Assembly (NCBI RefSeq): GCF_902809865.1
Contig: NZ_CADDWH010000001.1
Span: 2,232,001-2,296,000 of the forward strand
DNA: 64,000 nt
Direction: 5' to 3'
Source of the DNA: Halobacillus sp. Marseille-Q1614
GTDB taxonomy: Bacteria; Bacillota; Bacilli; Bacillales; Halobacillaceae
Below the pieces are notes generated by a model, which worked only from the letters and a program-made list of their open reading frames with translations, did not search any database and was not told the origin of the DNA. Shown here piece by piece: positions 24,838 through 33,639 of the stretch (the first letter of the stretch is position 1; each line of letters starts with the position of its first letter). The translations under genes and the position numbers were made by a program.

Positions 24838-25587
24838 TCACTCCTCACTAAACTTCGGGGGCCCTGCTGGAATCTGGCGTTTGTGTGCACTTTTCTCATG
24901 AAGATTCTGTAAGGTCTTCTCATCTTCAGGGTCAATGGATTCTCCTCTTAAATAAGCATCGATCGCTGCATAAGTGATGCCCATTTCTTCTTCATCCGAC
25001 TGCCCTTCCCATAGTTCAGCACTCGGCTTCTTCGTAATCACACTTTCAGTTATTCCTAAATACTGTGCCATTTCTCTTACTTCTTCTTTTCTCATATTAA
25101 TAAGCGGTACGAGGTCTACCCCTCCATCGCCGAATTTTGTAAAGTAACCAGTATAATCTTCCGCTGCGTTATCTGTGCCTATGACTAAGTAATTATAATT
25201 TTGGGCAACGGCATATAACGTACTCATTCTCATACGTGCCTGCAGATTGGCGCTTCTTAACTGTGCGGTTTCTTCGTTCCAGTCTCCCTTTTCTTCAAGC
25301 TTCTGCTTGATGGAGTCATACGTCGCCTGATACCCATTTGTCAGTTCAATGCAGACATAGTCAAGGCCGGCTCCTTCCACGACCGCTAAAGCATCATCCT
25401 GCTCTTCAACAGGTTTATTTATAGGAAGCAGTACACCTAAGGAATTATCCGGAAATGCTTTTTTAATTAAATAAGCGACTACCGCTGAATCAATACCACC
25501 GCTTATTCCTACAAGTGCTCCGTTTGCTCCAGCATCTTTTATTTTATCCTGAAGCCAGGATACTAAGTAATTCACTCGTTTCTCCAT
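24838..25587 (-). CDS. nadE: NH3-dependent NAD+ synthetase
   Basis: Last step of NAD synthesis: amidation of nicotinate adenine dinucleotide with ammonia and ATP. It has 249 residues. The ATP-pyrophosphatase loop SGGIDS is at 29-34; NLQARMRMSTLYAVAQ, GTDNAAEDYTGYFTKFGDGGVDLVP and KPSAELWEGQSDEEEMG are conserved. There is no glutaminase domain, so it must use free ammonia. Its partner gene 6 bases downstream is a nicotinamidase-like hydrolase. Confidence 0.96.
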   Translation of the reverse strand: MEKRVNYLVSWLQDKIKDAGANGALVGISGGIDSAVVAYLIKKAFPDNSLGVLLPINKPVEEQDDALAVVEGAGLDYVCIELTNGYQATYDSIKQKLEEKGDWNEETAQLRSANLQARMRMSTLYAVAQNYNYLVIGTDNAAEDYTGYFTKFGDGGVDLVPLINMRKEEVREMAQYLGITESVITKKPSAELWEGQSDEEEMGITYAAIDAYLRGESIDPEDEKTLQNLHEKSAHKRQIPAGPPKFSEE

Positions 25588-25768
25588 AATAATACCCCTC
25601 TCTTTTTTTTACGCATTTATATGTTCTGATTTATATGTTCCTGAAAAATTCTCCCAATAAACATTTTAAGCAGTGCAGCAATAACTGAAACGTAATCAAA
25701 TGACTTTTCATAGATTTAAATATACGTGATAATGAAAGATAAGATCGACTGGTCAAGGAGGAAATAAA

Positions 25769-26449
25769 ATGATTGAACAAGAAGGTCATGTGCTCGTTAT
25801 CTTTCCACACCCCGATGATGAAGCCTTCGGAGTCTCTGGAACGATCACTTCTTATATAAAAGCCGGAACACCTGTCACCTATGCTTGTCTTACACTTGGC
25901 GAGATGGGCCGAAATCTCGGCATGCCGCCTTTTGCGACAAGAGAAAGCCTGCCTGAGATCCGCCGCAAAGAGCTTTTAAAAGCCGCGGAGGCTATGGGGC
26001 TTGAGGATTTAAGGATGATGGGGCTTCGTGATAAAACCTTAGAGTTTGAAGACGATGACAAAATGAAGCAGCTGGTGTCCGATTTAATAGAGGAATTAAA
26101 TCCGTCTCTTATTATCAGCTTTTTTCCAGGTTACGCCGTACATCCCGACCATGAAGCAACGGCCCGGGCTGTCGTAGCAGCCCTAAAAGAAATCGATCCG
26201 CCCCGCCGTCCAAAGCTTCACGCGGTGGCGTTTGCTAATAATACGGAAGAAGATTTAGGAGAGCCGGACGTTGTTCATGACATTCGCCATGTTCAGACAG
26301 AAAAGCTCAATACGATGCGGGCCCATATTTCCCAAACCGCCCGAATGCTTGAGATGCTCGATGAAGGCATTAAAAATAACGACCCTGAAGCAATGAAATG
26401 GGTAACGAACGAACGATTTTATACGTACAACTTTGATGAGCTGGTCTAA
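25769..26449 (+). CDS. bshB2: Bacillithiol biosynthesis deacetylase BshB2
   Basis: PIG-L/LmbE-family zinc deacetylase that removes acetate from GlcNAc-malate on the way to bacillithiol, the low-molecular-weight thiol of bacilli. It has 226 residues. Zinc ligands are expected in HPDDE (14-18) and HPDH (125-128). TLGEMGRNLG and the MGLRD segment match the BshB2 branch. RBS AAGGAGGAA precedes ATG 25769. It is a single gene with a terminator that overlaps its stop codon. Confidence 0.9.
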   Translation: MIEQEGHVLVIFPHPDDEAFGVSGTITSYIKAGTPVTYACLTLGEMGRNLGMPPFATRESLPEIRRKELLKAAEAMGLEDLRMMGLRDKTLEFEDDDKMKQLVSDLIEELNPSLIISFFPGYAVHPDHEATARAVVAALKEIDPPRRPKLHAVAFANNTEEDLGEPDVVHDIRHVQTEKLNTMRAHISQTARMLEMLDEGIKNNDPEAMKWVTNERFYTYNFDELV

Positions 26450-26467
26450 TTGACCAGCTTTTTTTCA
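26439..26467 (+). terminator. Terminator overlapping the bshB2 stop codon
   Basis: AGCTGGTC-TAAT-TGACCAGCTTTTTTT; the stop codon TAA lies in the loop. Confidence 0.88.
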
Positions 26468-26561
26468 CTGAATCGACAAAATCATCAGGGTTGAGCCATA
26501 GGATTGGGTATTGGATTCGTGGTAATCTATTGTTAGGAATAGATCAAAGGAGTCTTTTGAT

Positions 26562-27344
26562 ATGAGAAAATTGACATTACTTATGGCTTTAATAATTTTA
26601 TCTGCTATCTTAGCAGCATGCGGCTCATCTAAAGAAGAGGAAAAGAACACGGTCGCCGAAGAAGAGCTTTTTAACCCTGAAGTTGAGGTAAAATTTGAGG
26701 AAGAACCGCTGCCACTTAGTGAAGATACTGCCATTCAAGCTGTTGTTACTTCTAATAATACCCCTGTAGAAGACGCAGATTATGTTGAATTTGAAATCTG
26801 GAATGACGCGAAGGGGCAGGATTCTTCAGAAACGATAGAGACTGAACACAAAGGTGAAGGCGTGTACGAAGCTGTCTACACATTTGAAGAGGCAGGTACT
26901 TATCAAGTGATCGCGCATACTCAAGCACGAAACATTCATACAATGCCTCAGGTAGAAGTACAGGCGGGAGAGAAAAGCGAAGCATCCGATACTCATGATG
27001 ATTCCCACTCCCATGATGAAGAAACGGATGGACATCATGATCATGGTGGAGGAAAATACAGCGTTACTTTAAATTCGAATGAGTTTACGAGCGGAAAGAA
27101 GTCTGAGCTTCTCACACATATTGAGAAACAGGGTGAGAATTTTGAAGGTGCTGAAGTTTCCTTTGAAATCAGTTCTGAACAATTAAACAAGCATGAGTTT
27201 ATTGCAGCTCAGGAACAGGAGAATGGAGAGTATTCCGCCCAGTATAAGTTCCCATCCGCCGGGGAGTACCTGATAAATGTTCATTACGTTAAACAAGACG
27301 AAGATATCCATGGCCATAAGGAAATAAATGTCCAAGTAAATTAA
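26562..27344 (+). CDS. Lipoprotein with two YtkA-like domains and a histidine-rich linker
   Basis: A 260-residue exported lipoprotein; lipobox LAAC with Cys20. Two immunoglobulin-like YtkA/FixH-type domains follow, the first at about residues 38-135 (VEVKFEEEPLPLSEDTAIQA ... AGTYQVIAHTQARNIHTMP), the second at about 165-258 (NSNEFTSGKKSELLTHIE ... AGEYLINVHYVKQD). Between them residues 145-161 are rich in His and Asp, a likely metal-binding linker. The family is linked to copper or cytochrome assembly in some bacteria, but no such genes are here. RBS AAAGGAG is good. A 7-bp inverted repeat (26525-26544) sits just before it. Confidence 0.8.
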   Translation: MRKLTLLMALIILSAILAACGSSKEEEKNTVAEEELFNPEVEVKFEEEPLPLSEDTAIQAVVTSNNTPVEDADYVEFEIWNDAKGQDSSETIETEHKGEGVYEAVYTFEEAGTYQVIAHTQARNIHTMPQVEVQAGEKSEASDTHDDSHSHDEETDGHHDHGGGKYSVTLNSNEFTSGKKSELLTHIEKQGENFEGAEVSFEISSEQLNKHEFIAAQEQENGEYSAQYKFPSAGEYLINVHYVKQDEDIHGHKEINVQVN

Positions 27345-27468
27345 GTAAAAGCTGACTTTAGATTGTGTTCAGTTTTTATGGATCAGTTTAATCACGTGCT
27401 AACGTGCTGACTTAGAAGACTCGCCCCCTGACTTCCACCCCATAAAAAAAAGAGCCGGTAATCGGAGG

Positions 27469-27740
27469 TCACTGAAAAAGTCCTTACTAATCTAAAGGAG
27501 TTGTTAACGTTTGTTGTTTAGAACCGCTTGTCGGTGGGTGCTTGCCAGCGGGCACGGCCTCAGCTAACTTGGTCAAGAAGATCACTTGACCAAGTGGATC
27601 TTCGGCTCGCGCTGTTCCCGCAGGCGTCACCACCGAACGCTCATCGTGGAATCAACAGAGGCCAATTTAAAAAGAGTGATTTTCTTTAATTTATAAAAGA
27701 AAGTCACTCTTTTCTCTTGTTGTCTAGGAAATTATAAAAT
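27469..27740 (-). repeat. Structured dispersed repeat, copy A (inverted relative to copy B at 55316-55582)
   Basis: About 270 bases that match 55316-55582 in reverse orientation with few differences. It holds two hairpins: AAGAGTGATTTTCTTT with AAAGAAAGTCACTCTT, and ACTTGGTCAAG with CTTGACCAAGT. The conserved stretch CCACTTGGTCAAG lies near GACGCCTGCGGGA. No ORF or transposase is inside. Lies between two convergent genes. Confidence 0.85.
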
Positions 27741-27809
27741 TCCAAGCTGTGGATATATATGTTTAAAAGTGCGACATCCAGCTCCAGCGCCCAGACACTC
27801 GGGTCATAA
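27719..27809 (-). repeat. Half-copy of a second dispersed repeat (matches 41235-41324)
   Basis: Reverse complement of 41235-41324 with few mismatches, including CACAGCTTGGAATTTTATAA and GTGTCTGGGCGCTGGAGC. It adjoins copy A of the first repeat, sharing the TTTTATAATTTCCTAGACAA block, so the two make a composite. Confidence 0.8.
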
Positions 27810-27909
27810 ACAATTCAAGGTGCGATGGCGATTTTACAGCTAATGTGAAACGTATAGTTAAACTTATGAAAGCATAGAGGGAATAAATCTCTTAAAATTA
27901 GAAGAAAAA

Positions 27910-27943
27910 CGGTCTGTTTGGAAATTAAATTCCACACAGACCG
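27910..27943. terminator. Terminator downstream of typA
   Basis: CGGTCTGT and ACAGACCG with inner GGAA/TTCC pairing, T-runs on both sides; serves the minus-strand typA transcript (loop and stem continue to TTTTT at 27909-27905). Confidence 0.8.
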
Positions 27944-28014
27944 CTTTTTAAAATTCTACCTTTCACAGATCTTCTTCAGTTTTTCAGTGGCCTCAGTAAT
28001 CGGCTCGTTTTTTT

Positions 28015-29856
28015 CTATAACTCAGCGTTTTGAAGTTTTTTCTTCTTCGCTGCTTTTTCACGTTCATTTTTATTAAGATGTTTCTTACGAAGTCGGACCG
28101 CTTCAGGTGTTACTTCGCAGTACTCATCGTCATCAAGATACTCGATCGCTTCTTCAAGAGTAAGCTTACGAGTCTTCTTAATTGTTGACGTAGAATCTTT
28201 CGTTGCAGAGCGCACGTTTGTTAAGTGCTTCTCTTTCGTAATGTTAACCGTTAGGTCGTTATCACGATTGTGCTCTCCTACGATCATTCCTTCGTATACT
28301 TCTGTACCAGGATCAACGAAAATCGTACCACGATCTTCAAGGTTCATAATTCCATAAGTGGATGCTTTCCCTTTATCTAGAGAAACAAGCACACCTTGAC
28401 GACGTCCGCCCACTTGGCCTTGTGCTAAAGGTGCGTAACCGTCAAACGTATGGTTTAAGATTCCATAACCACGTGTCTGTGTCATGAACTCTGTAGAGTA
28501 ACCGATTAATCCACGAGATGGCACTAGGAATTCAAGCCGCACTTGACCGTTACCATCATTAACCATATCCTGCATTTCACCTTTACGAATACCGATGGAT
28601 TCCATAACAGCACCCTGGTACTCTTCAGGTGTATCGATTTGAACGCGCTCAACAGGCTCACAAGTCACGCCGTCAATCTCCTTAAGAATAACTTTCGGCT
28701 TGGAAAGCTGAAGCTCAAAGCCTTCACGACGCATGTTCTCTACAAGAATAGATAAGTGAAGCTCCCCACGGCCGGATACTGTAAAGGCATCAGGTGAATC
28801 AGTAGGATCTACACGTAAGCTTACGTCTGTTTCCAATTGAGTTAACAGGCGTTCTTCAATCTGACGAGACGTTACATATTTACCTTCGCGGCCTGCGAAA
28901 GGACTGTTGTTTACAAGGAATGTCATTTGAAGAGTAGGCTCATCAATACGCGGGATTTCCATAGCTTCCTGGTGGTCTGTCGGACAAACCGTTTCACCAA
29001 CGTTAATGTCTTCCATACCAGCAAGGGCAATGATATCCCCAGCCTGCGCTTCTTCAATCTCAATACGCTTAAGGCCGATAAAGCCAAACAGCTTAGAAAC
29101 ACGGAAGTTCTTCACCGATCCGTCTTTTTTCATGAGTGAGACCTGCTGTCCTACTTTAATACTGCCGCGGAACACACGTCCTACTCCGATACGGCCAAGA
29201 TAATCATTATAGTCCAGCAAAGTTACCTGGAATTGCAATGGCTCATCTTTTGTATCAACTGGTGCAGGAATGTTGTTCATGATCAGCTTAAAGATTGGAT
29301 CCATAGTGTCTGCCTGCTCATCTGGTTCATCACCAGACGTACCATTAAGAGCAGAAGCATAGACAACTGGGAAATCGAGCTGCTCATCGTCAGCACCTAA
29401 CTCGATAAACAGGTCAAGAACTTCATCCACTACTTCTTCTGGACGAGCGTTCGGGCGATCAATTTTATTTAACACAACTACAGGAGTCAGTTTCTGCTCA
29501 AGAGCTTTCTTAAGAACGAAACGAGTCTGCGGCATACATCCTTCATAAGCATCGACTACTAGAAGTACACCATCCACCATTTTAAGGATACGTTCTACTT
29601 CCCCGCCGAAGTCCGCGTGACCCGGTGTATCCAGAATGTTGATTCGCGCATCATTATAATTGATCGCAGTATTTTTCGCTAAGATCGTAATACCACGTTC
29701 TTTTTCCAAATCATTAGAGTCCATGGCTCGCTCATCGACTTGCTCGTTATCACGGAAAGTTCCAGAATAGTGAAGCATCTGGTCAACTAATGTTGTTTTC
29801 CCGTGGTCAACGTGTGCGATGATCGCGATATTTCGAATATCATTTCTGTGTTGCAT
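28015..29856 (-). CDS. typA: Ribosome-associated GTPase TypA/BipA
   Basis: Translational GTPase that binds the ribosome and aids assembly and growth under stress. ATG 29856 gives 613 residues, equal to known TypA; AGAGGTG lies upstream, while a longer open frame adds 9 residues without support. The G1 box is AHVDHGKTT at 14-22, then RGITI (G2), DTPGHADFGGE (G3), NKIDRPNA (G4). EF-G-like domains and the TypA-specific C-terminus with LEFLVPSRGLIGYSTEFMT follow. Confidence 0.97.
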   Translation of the reverse strand: MQHRNDIRNIAIIAHVDHGKTTLVDQMLHYSGTFRDNEQVDERAMDSNDLEKERGITILAKNTAINYNDARINILDTPGHADFGGEVERILKMVDGVLLVVDAYEGCMPQTRFVLKKALEQKLTPVVVLNKIDRPNARPEEVVDEVLDLFIELGADDEQLDFPVVYASALNGTSGDEPDEQADTMDPIFKLIMNNIPAPVDTKDEPLQFQVTLLDYNDYLGRIGVGRVFRGSIKVGQQVSLMKKDGSVKNFRVSKLFGFIGLKRIEIEEAQAGDIIALAGMEDINVGETVCPTDHQEAMEIPRIDEPTLQMTFLVNNSPFAGREGKYVTSRQIEERLLTQLETDVSLRVDPTDSPDAFTVSGRGELHLSILVENMRREGFELQLSKPKVILKEIDGVTCEPVERVQIDTPEEYQGAVMESIGIRKGEMQDMVNDGNGQVRLEFLVPSRGLIGYSTEFMTQTRGYGILNHTFDGYAPLAQGQVGGRRQGVLVSLDKGKASTYGIMNLEDRGTIFVDPGTEVYEGMIVGEHNRDNDLTVNITKEKHLTNVRSATKDSTSTIKKTRKLTLEEAIEYLDDDEYCEVTPEAVRLRKKHLNKNEREKAAKKKKLQNAEL

Positions 29857-29898
29857 GAAGCACACACCTCTTTCAAATTGCAATTATTCAACTTACCT

Positions 29899-29930
29899 AG
29901 TATAACATACTTCAGCTATTGTCAATAGCT
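29899..29930 (-). promoter_or_regulatory. Promoter-like region of typA with overlapping inverted repeat
   Basis: Minus strand TTGACA (29925-29920) and TATACT (29904-29899) with a short 15-base spacer. AGCTATT-GTC-AATAGCT (29914-29930) overlaps the -35 box and could be an operator. Confidence 0.5.
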
Positions 29931-30073
29931 AGAGTACACATATATGGCTTATTTTACACATTCCCCGCGAAAATCTTTAAATAAAAACGGCTGTATTCTT
30001 TCGCAAACAAGGGAATCCTTGTACAATAGAATCACTTGTGTTTACGCACGGCAATAGGGAAAGGAAGATTTTC

Positions 30074-31000
30074 ATGAAAACAAGAAGGCTGGGAGAATGG
30101 CTCGAAGTCACCATACCAGAAAAATGGGACGGTTTTACAATTGAACGGATTATGAAAAAAGAATGGAAAGTTCCCCGCAAACTTCTCCATAAGTTTCGAA
30201 CAGAGCGCGGGGTCACACTCAATGGAGAATCGAAACATTGGAAGCAGTCAACCGTGAAGCAGGGGGATGCTTTTCGGGTGAGAGTCTTTGAACCGCAAGA
30301 GCTTGAAGTCACGCCAGCATTTATCGATATCGATGTCGTTTATGAAGATGATCATTTACTCGTAATCAATAAACCAGCCGGACAGTATACACATCCCAGC
30401 CAGCCGAATCAGACCGATACGTTAGTAAACGCTGCTGCCTTTTATTTTCAAATAAACGGAATTGAAGCAACACCTAAATATGTTCATAGACTCGACCGTG
30501 ATACTTCAGGGGCCGTCTTGTTTGCGAAGCACGATTTAGCGATTGCCATGCTTGGGGAACAGTTAAAGAAACGCGATATTCAAAGAACTTACATTGCCTG
30601 GGTGGAAGGAAAAATAAAGCCTGCCAAAGGAAACATCAATGAGCCGATTGGCAAAGACCGGCATCACGCTGTAAGACGAAGAGTTTCTAAAGGCGGTCAG
30701 GAAGCTGAAACATCTTATGAATTGCTTCGGTATGAGGCTGATCAAAAAGCCAGCCTGATTAAGCTTCAGCTGAAAAGCGGACGGACCCACCAGATTAGAG
30801 TTCATATGAGCCATATTGGTTATCCGCTGTTAGGTGATGAACTGTATGGAGGCAAAAGAAACTTTAGCGGACATCAGGCGCTGCATGCTGCCAAAATGGC
30901 TTTTGTCCATCCATTTACAGAGGAGACAATTGAATGCCTCGCCATGCCTTCCGATACGTCCTCCATCTTCAAGCCGGAGCATGTACGCTTGCTTGAATGA
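30074..31000 (+). CDS. RluA/RluD-family pseudouridine synthase, YhcT-like
   Basis: RNA-uridine isomerase of 308 residues. The N-terminal S4-like region (MKKEWKVPRKLLHKFRTERGVTLNG) is followed by the catalytic core with HRLDRDTSG; D141 is the catalytic aspartate. LKSGRTHQIRVHMSHIGYPLLGDELYG is the conserved RluA motif. ATG 30074 follows AAGGAAG; an upstream start would add 12 residues without support. Which RNA it modifies cannot be told. Confidence 0.92.
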   Translation: MKTRRLGEWLEVTIPEKWDGFTIERIMKKEWKVPRKLLHKFRTERGVTLNGESKHWKQSTVKQGDAFRVRVFEPQELEVTPAFIDIDVVYEDDHLLVINKPAGQYTHPSQPNQTDTLVNAAAFYFQINGIEATPKYVHRLDRDTSGAVLFAKHDLAIAMLGEQLKKRDIQRTYIAWVEGKIKPAKGNINEPIGKDRHHAVRRRVSKGGQEAETSYELLRYEADQKASLIKLQLKSGRTHQIRVHMSHIGYPLLGDELYGGKRNFSGHQALHAAKMAFVHPFTEETIECLAMPSDTSSIFKPEHVRLLE

Positions 31001-31070
31001 CTTTAAAGGACTATTGTTGATCTATCATTTAGATTGCTCCAATTTTTTCAGTAAGAGCACTTAAAATAGA

Positions 31071-31104
31071 AAACCCTCTGAGAATTTCATTTCTCTGAGG
31101 GTTT
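31071..31104 (+). terminator. Terminator between the pseudouridine synthase and phhB
   Basis: AAACCCTCTGAGAA and TTCTCTGAGGGTTT flank a short loop; the run is T-rich on the plus side and A-rich on the other, so it may work both ways. Confidence 0.85.
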
Positions 31105-31161
31105 ATTCTTTGAACCTGTTTCGACTCGCCAAAAGACAGCGTGAGTAAAGACCGGCAGTTC

Positions 31162-31458
31162 CTACTTATACTCTTGGTACAATTCATCATAATGATCGGC
31201 ACATTCTAAATCTAAATACGTCAGCCCTTTTGCATTCCAAGAAGTAAGCTTTAGAGTAACCATTTTATAATCAATGCTTATAAAAGGATGATGCTGAATC
31301 TCTTCAGAGTAAGAAGCAATTTTGTTTACAAAATCAATGCCTGTTAAAAACTCTTTAAACCGATACCTCTTCACGATAAATTTATCGTCCTCGAGCTTCC
31401 AGCCATTCAGTTCATCTACACGACTCTGTTTTTCTTCCACAGGAATTCTCTTTTCCAT
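31162..31458 (-). CDS. phhB: 4a-hydroxytetrahydrobiopterin dehydratase (pterin carbinolamine dehydratase)
   Basis: A 98-residue PCD-like protein that would dehydrate 4a-hydroxytetrahydropterin, recycling the pterin cofactor. The catalytic histidines are in EEIQHHPFISIDYKMVTLKLTSW. Its ATG overlaps the TAA of pepF by one base, with GAGGAGGG upstream. No phenylalanine hydroxylase gene is close by, so the physiological partner is unknown. Confidence 0.86.
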   Translation of the reverse strand: MEKRIPVEEKQSRVDELNGWKLEDDKFIVKRYRFKEFLTGIDFVNKIASYSEEIQHHPFISIDYKMVTLKLTSWNAKGLTYLDLECADHYDELYQEYK

Positions 31459-33257
31459 TATACACCCTCCTCTGTTCGTAGTCGTCTACTTAATTCCATG
31501 AACTCCGTGACATCCTTCATGCATAACTTAAGCGCTTCTTCCCAGAATTCTGTTTTTTCCAAGTCGGCCCCAAGGTGTTTTTCCGCAAGCTCTTCCACCG
31601 TCATTCGCCCTGTATCCTGAAGCAGGGAAATATATCTCGATTCAAAGCTGGTTCCCTCTTTAACAGCTATCGCATATATTCCTAAACTGAACAGGTAACC
31701 AAACGTGTAAGGAAAGTTGTAAAAAGGAACACCAGTAATATGAAAATGCAGCTTGGAAGCCCAGAAGGTCGGATCGTATTCCTCCAAGGAATTTTTGTAA
31801 GCTTCACGCTGGGCCTCGACCATCAATTCATTCAGCCGCTCAGTAGAAACCGCACCATGTTTTCTTTCTTCATAAAAGCTTGTCTCAAACAGGAAGCGTG
31901 AGTGGATATTCATGAAAAAGGCAACACTACGCTGGATTTTATCTTCAAGCAATATGAGCCTTTCCCTATCGTCAGAAGCATTATTCACTGCAGCATCAGA
32001 GACGATCATTTCGGCAAAAGTTGAAGCTGTTTCAGCCACGTTCATCGCATAACCCTGATTGAATATAGGCATTTCATTCATTACGTGCTGATGATACGCG
32101 TGCCCCAGTTCATGAGCTAAAGTGGCCACATTGGAAAGTGTTCCTGAATACGTCATGAAAATTCTCGTTTCTTGACTATGTGGAAAACTTGTACAAAACC
32201 CTCCAGGCCTCTTCCCTGGCCGGTCTTCTGCTTCAATCCAGCTTTTTTCAAAGGCCATTTCTGTAAAGTCGGCTAGTAAAGGACTAATCGTGCGGAAATG
32301 ATCAATGATAAATTGAGCCCCTGTCTGATAATCCATCTTTTTTTCCGTTTTGCCAATAGGGGCATTGACATCAAAAATGCTTAGCTTTTCCACTCCAAGC
32401 CATTTTGCTTTTTCATCAAAGTACTCTAAATAATCGGATTTATATTTATTGATCGCCGTCCACATCGCGTTTAATGTATCTTCACTCATTCGGTTATAAG
32501 AAAGAGGCTCTTTCAATGGGTTCTCCCAGCCACGGTGTTTGTACGTGTGGAGGCGGAATCCGGCTAAGTGATTAAGCGTTTCTGTAAATAAGTCCGCTTG
32601 AGTACTCCACACCTCCTGCCACTTTTTAAAAACTTCCTGTCTTACCTCACGATTTCCATCAGTCATCCTGTTAGAAGCCTGGCCCATCGACAATTCCTTT
32701 CCATCTAAGGTCAACGTCATTTTACCGACAATGGCATCATACATCTGACCCCAGCCGTGGTAGCCGTCGACCGCCAAGTTATTGATAATGGACTCAATTT
32801 CGATCGCCAATTTTTCCTTGGCTTTCTCGCGGCGTTCATCAAGGATAAACGCTACTTCCCTGATTTCTGGTTCACTGATTAGAGATTTCCAAATATTATC
32901 GTCTGTCTGAAGAAGCTTCTGATCAAGCTCAAGCTGAATGTTTTGATAACGTGCAGCCATTTCACTTCGTCTTGTGACCCACTTCTGTGCCTGTTTGTCT
33001 TCAACGTCCTGAGCTGAAAGACAACTTGAAAAAGCTCCAAACTCCCGAAGCCTTTTTATAACATCCTGCGAGTGATCGATGATTTCCATCAAATCTTTTG
33101 TCTGCTCTGGATTCATAGGATAGGTAAACCTATCAACCAATCCTCTTAACTGCTCCATTCTTTCCTGCAGGTTTTTCACATAATCCTCCAGTTCTTTTGA
33201 ATGACTGCCTCCGCTGAAGATACTATTTAAATCCCATGTCAGCTTGTATTCTTCCAT
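31458..33257 (-). CDS. pepF: Oligoendopeptidase F, M3 family
   Basis: Cytosolic zinc endopeptidase of 599 residues that cuts short peptides. The HExxH site is HELGH at 382-386, with the third ligand expected in the downstream glutamate region (VAETASTFAEMIV). GGFCTSFPHSQETRIFMTYSG precedes it. The ATG at 33257 lies after AGGAGCTTATTCT. It is the first gene of the pepF-phhB pair. Confidence 0.94.
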   Translation of the reverse strand: MEEYKLTWDLNSIFSGGSHSKELEDYVKNLQERMEQLRGLVDRFTYPMNPEQTKDLMEIIDHSQDVIKRLREFGAFSSCLSAQDVEDKQAQKWVTRRSEMAARYQNIQLELDQKLLQTDDNIWKSLISEPEIREVAFILDERREKAKEKLAIEIESIINNLAVDGYHGWGQMYDAIVGKMTLTLDGKELSMGQASNRMTDGNREVRQEVFKKWQEVWSTQADLFTETLNHLAGFRLHTYKHRGWENPLKEPLSYNRMSEDTLNAMWTAINKYKSDYLEYFDEKAKWLGVEKLSIFDVNAPIGKTEKKMDYQTGAQFIIDHFRTISPLLADFTEMAFEKSWIEAEDRPGKRPGGFCTSFPHSQETRIFMTYSGTLSNVATLAHELGHAYHQHVMNEMPIFNQGYAMNVAETASTFAEMIVSDAAVNNASDDRERLILLEDKIQRSVAFFMNIHSRFLFETSFYEERKHGAVSTERLNELMVEAQREAYKNSLEEYDPTFWASKLHFHITGVPFYNFPYTFGYLFSLGIYAIAVKEGTSFESRYISLLQDTGRMTVEELAEKHLGADLEKTEFWEEALKLCMKDVTEFMELSRRLRTEEGV

Positions 33258-33423
33258 AGAATAAGCTCCTTTCGGCCGCTAAAATATTATGTAATCGCTT
33301 TATTTTATTATATCAGAGATTTTCCAGCTGTCTGTTAATTCAGTTATTCCCTCCCCCTTTTTAACGGTTTGTTCTACTTCTTTTACTGTTCTGGATGCCG
33401 AAGATTTCGAGCTGGCTTCCACC

Positions 33424-33639
33424 ATGGGAAGGGGATCACTTTTAAATATAAGCCCAAATGGAATGCTTCTCTCCACTAACCTGAAATTGCCTATCCATCA
33501 AAACATTCAGCTCCTGATTGAAACTACTCTTATACATAACCATCCCTTTCTATGTAAGGCAGAAATAGTCTGGGGAAAACCATGGCGAACTAAATCTCAT
33601 TACGGACTTCGGCTGCTGGATGACCCCGGGAAGAAATAA
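33424..33639 (+). pseudogene. PilZ-domain fragment, 5' part missing
   Basis: The frame reads GSLLNISPNGMLLSTNLKL ... CKAEIVWGKPWRTKSHYGLRLLDD, the middle and end of a PilZ (cyclic-di-GMP-binding type) domain, with the D/N-x-S-x-x-G loop visible as NISPNG. Upstream the same frame stays open to 33295 without any ATG, GTG or TTG and without the Arg-rich first half of the cyclic-di-GMP site. No ribosome-binding site precedes ATG 33424. It therefore looks like a decayed gene rather than a working 71-residue protein. Confidence 0.55.

Noticed and set aside
26490-26515. GGGTAT before the YtkA lipoprotein as a sigma-B promoter
   Set aside because: The spacing to any GTTT-like box is only 10-11 bases; consensus needs 12-15.
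27952-28012. Minus-strand stretch reading NEPITEATEKLKKICER just after typA
   Set aside because: Only about 20 codons between stops and no start codon; may be chance or a very small gene remnant.
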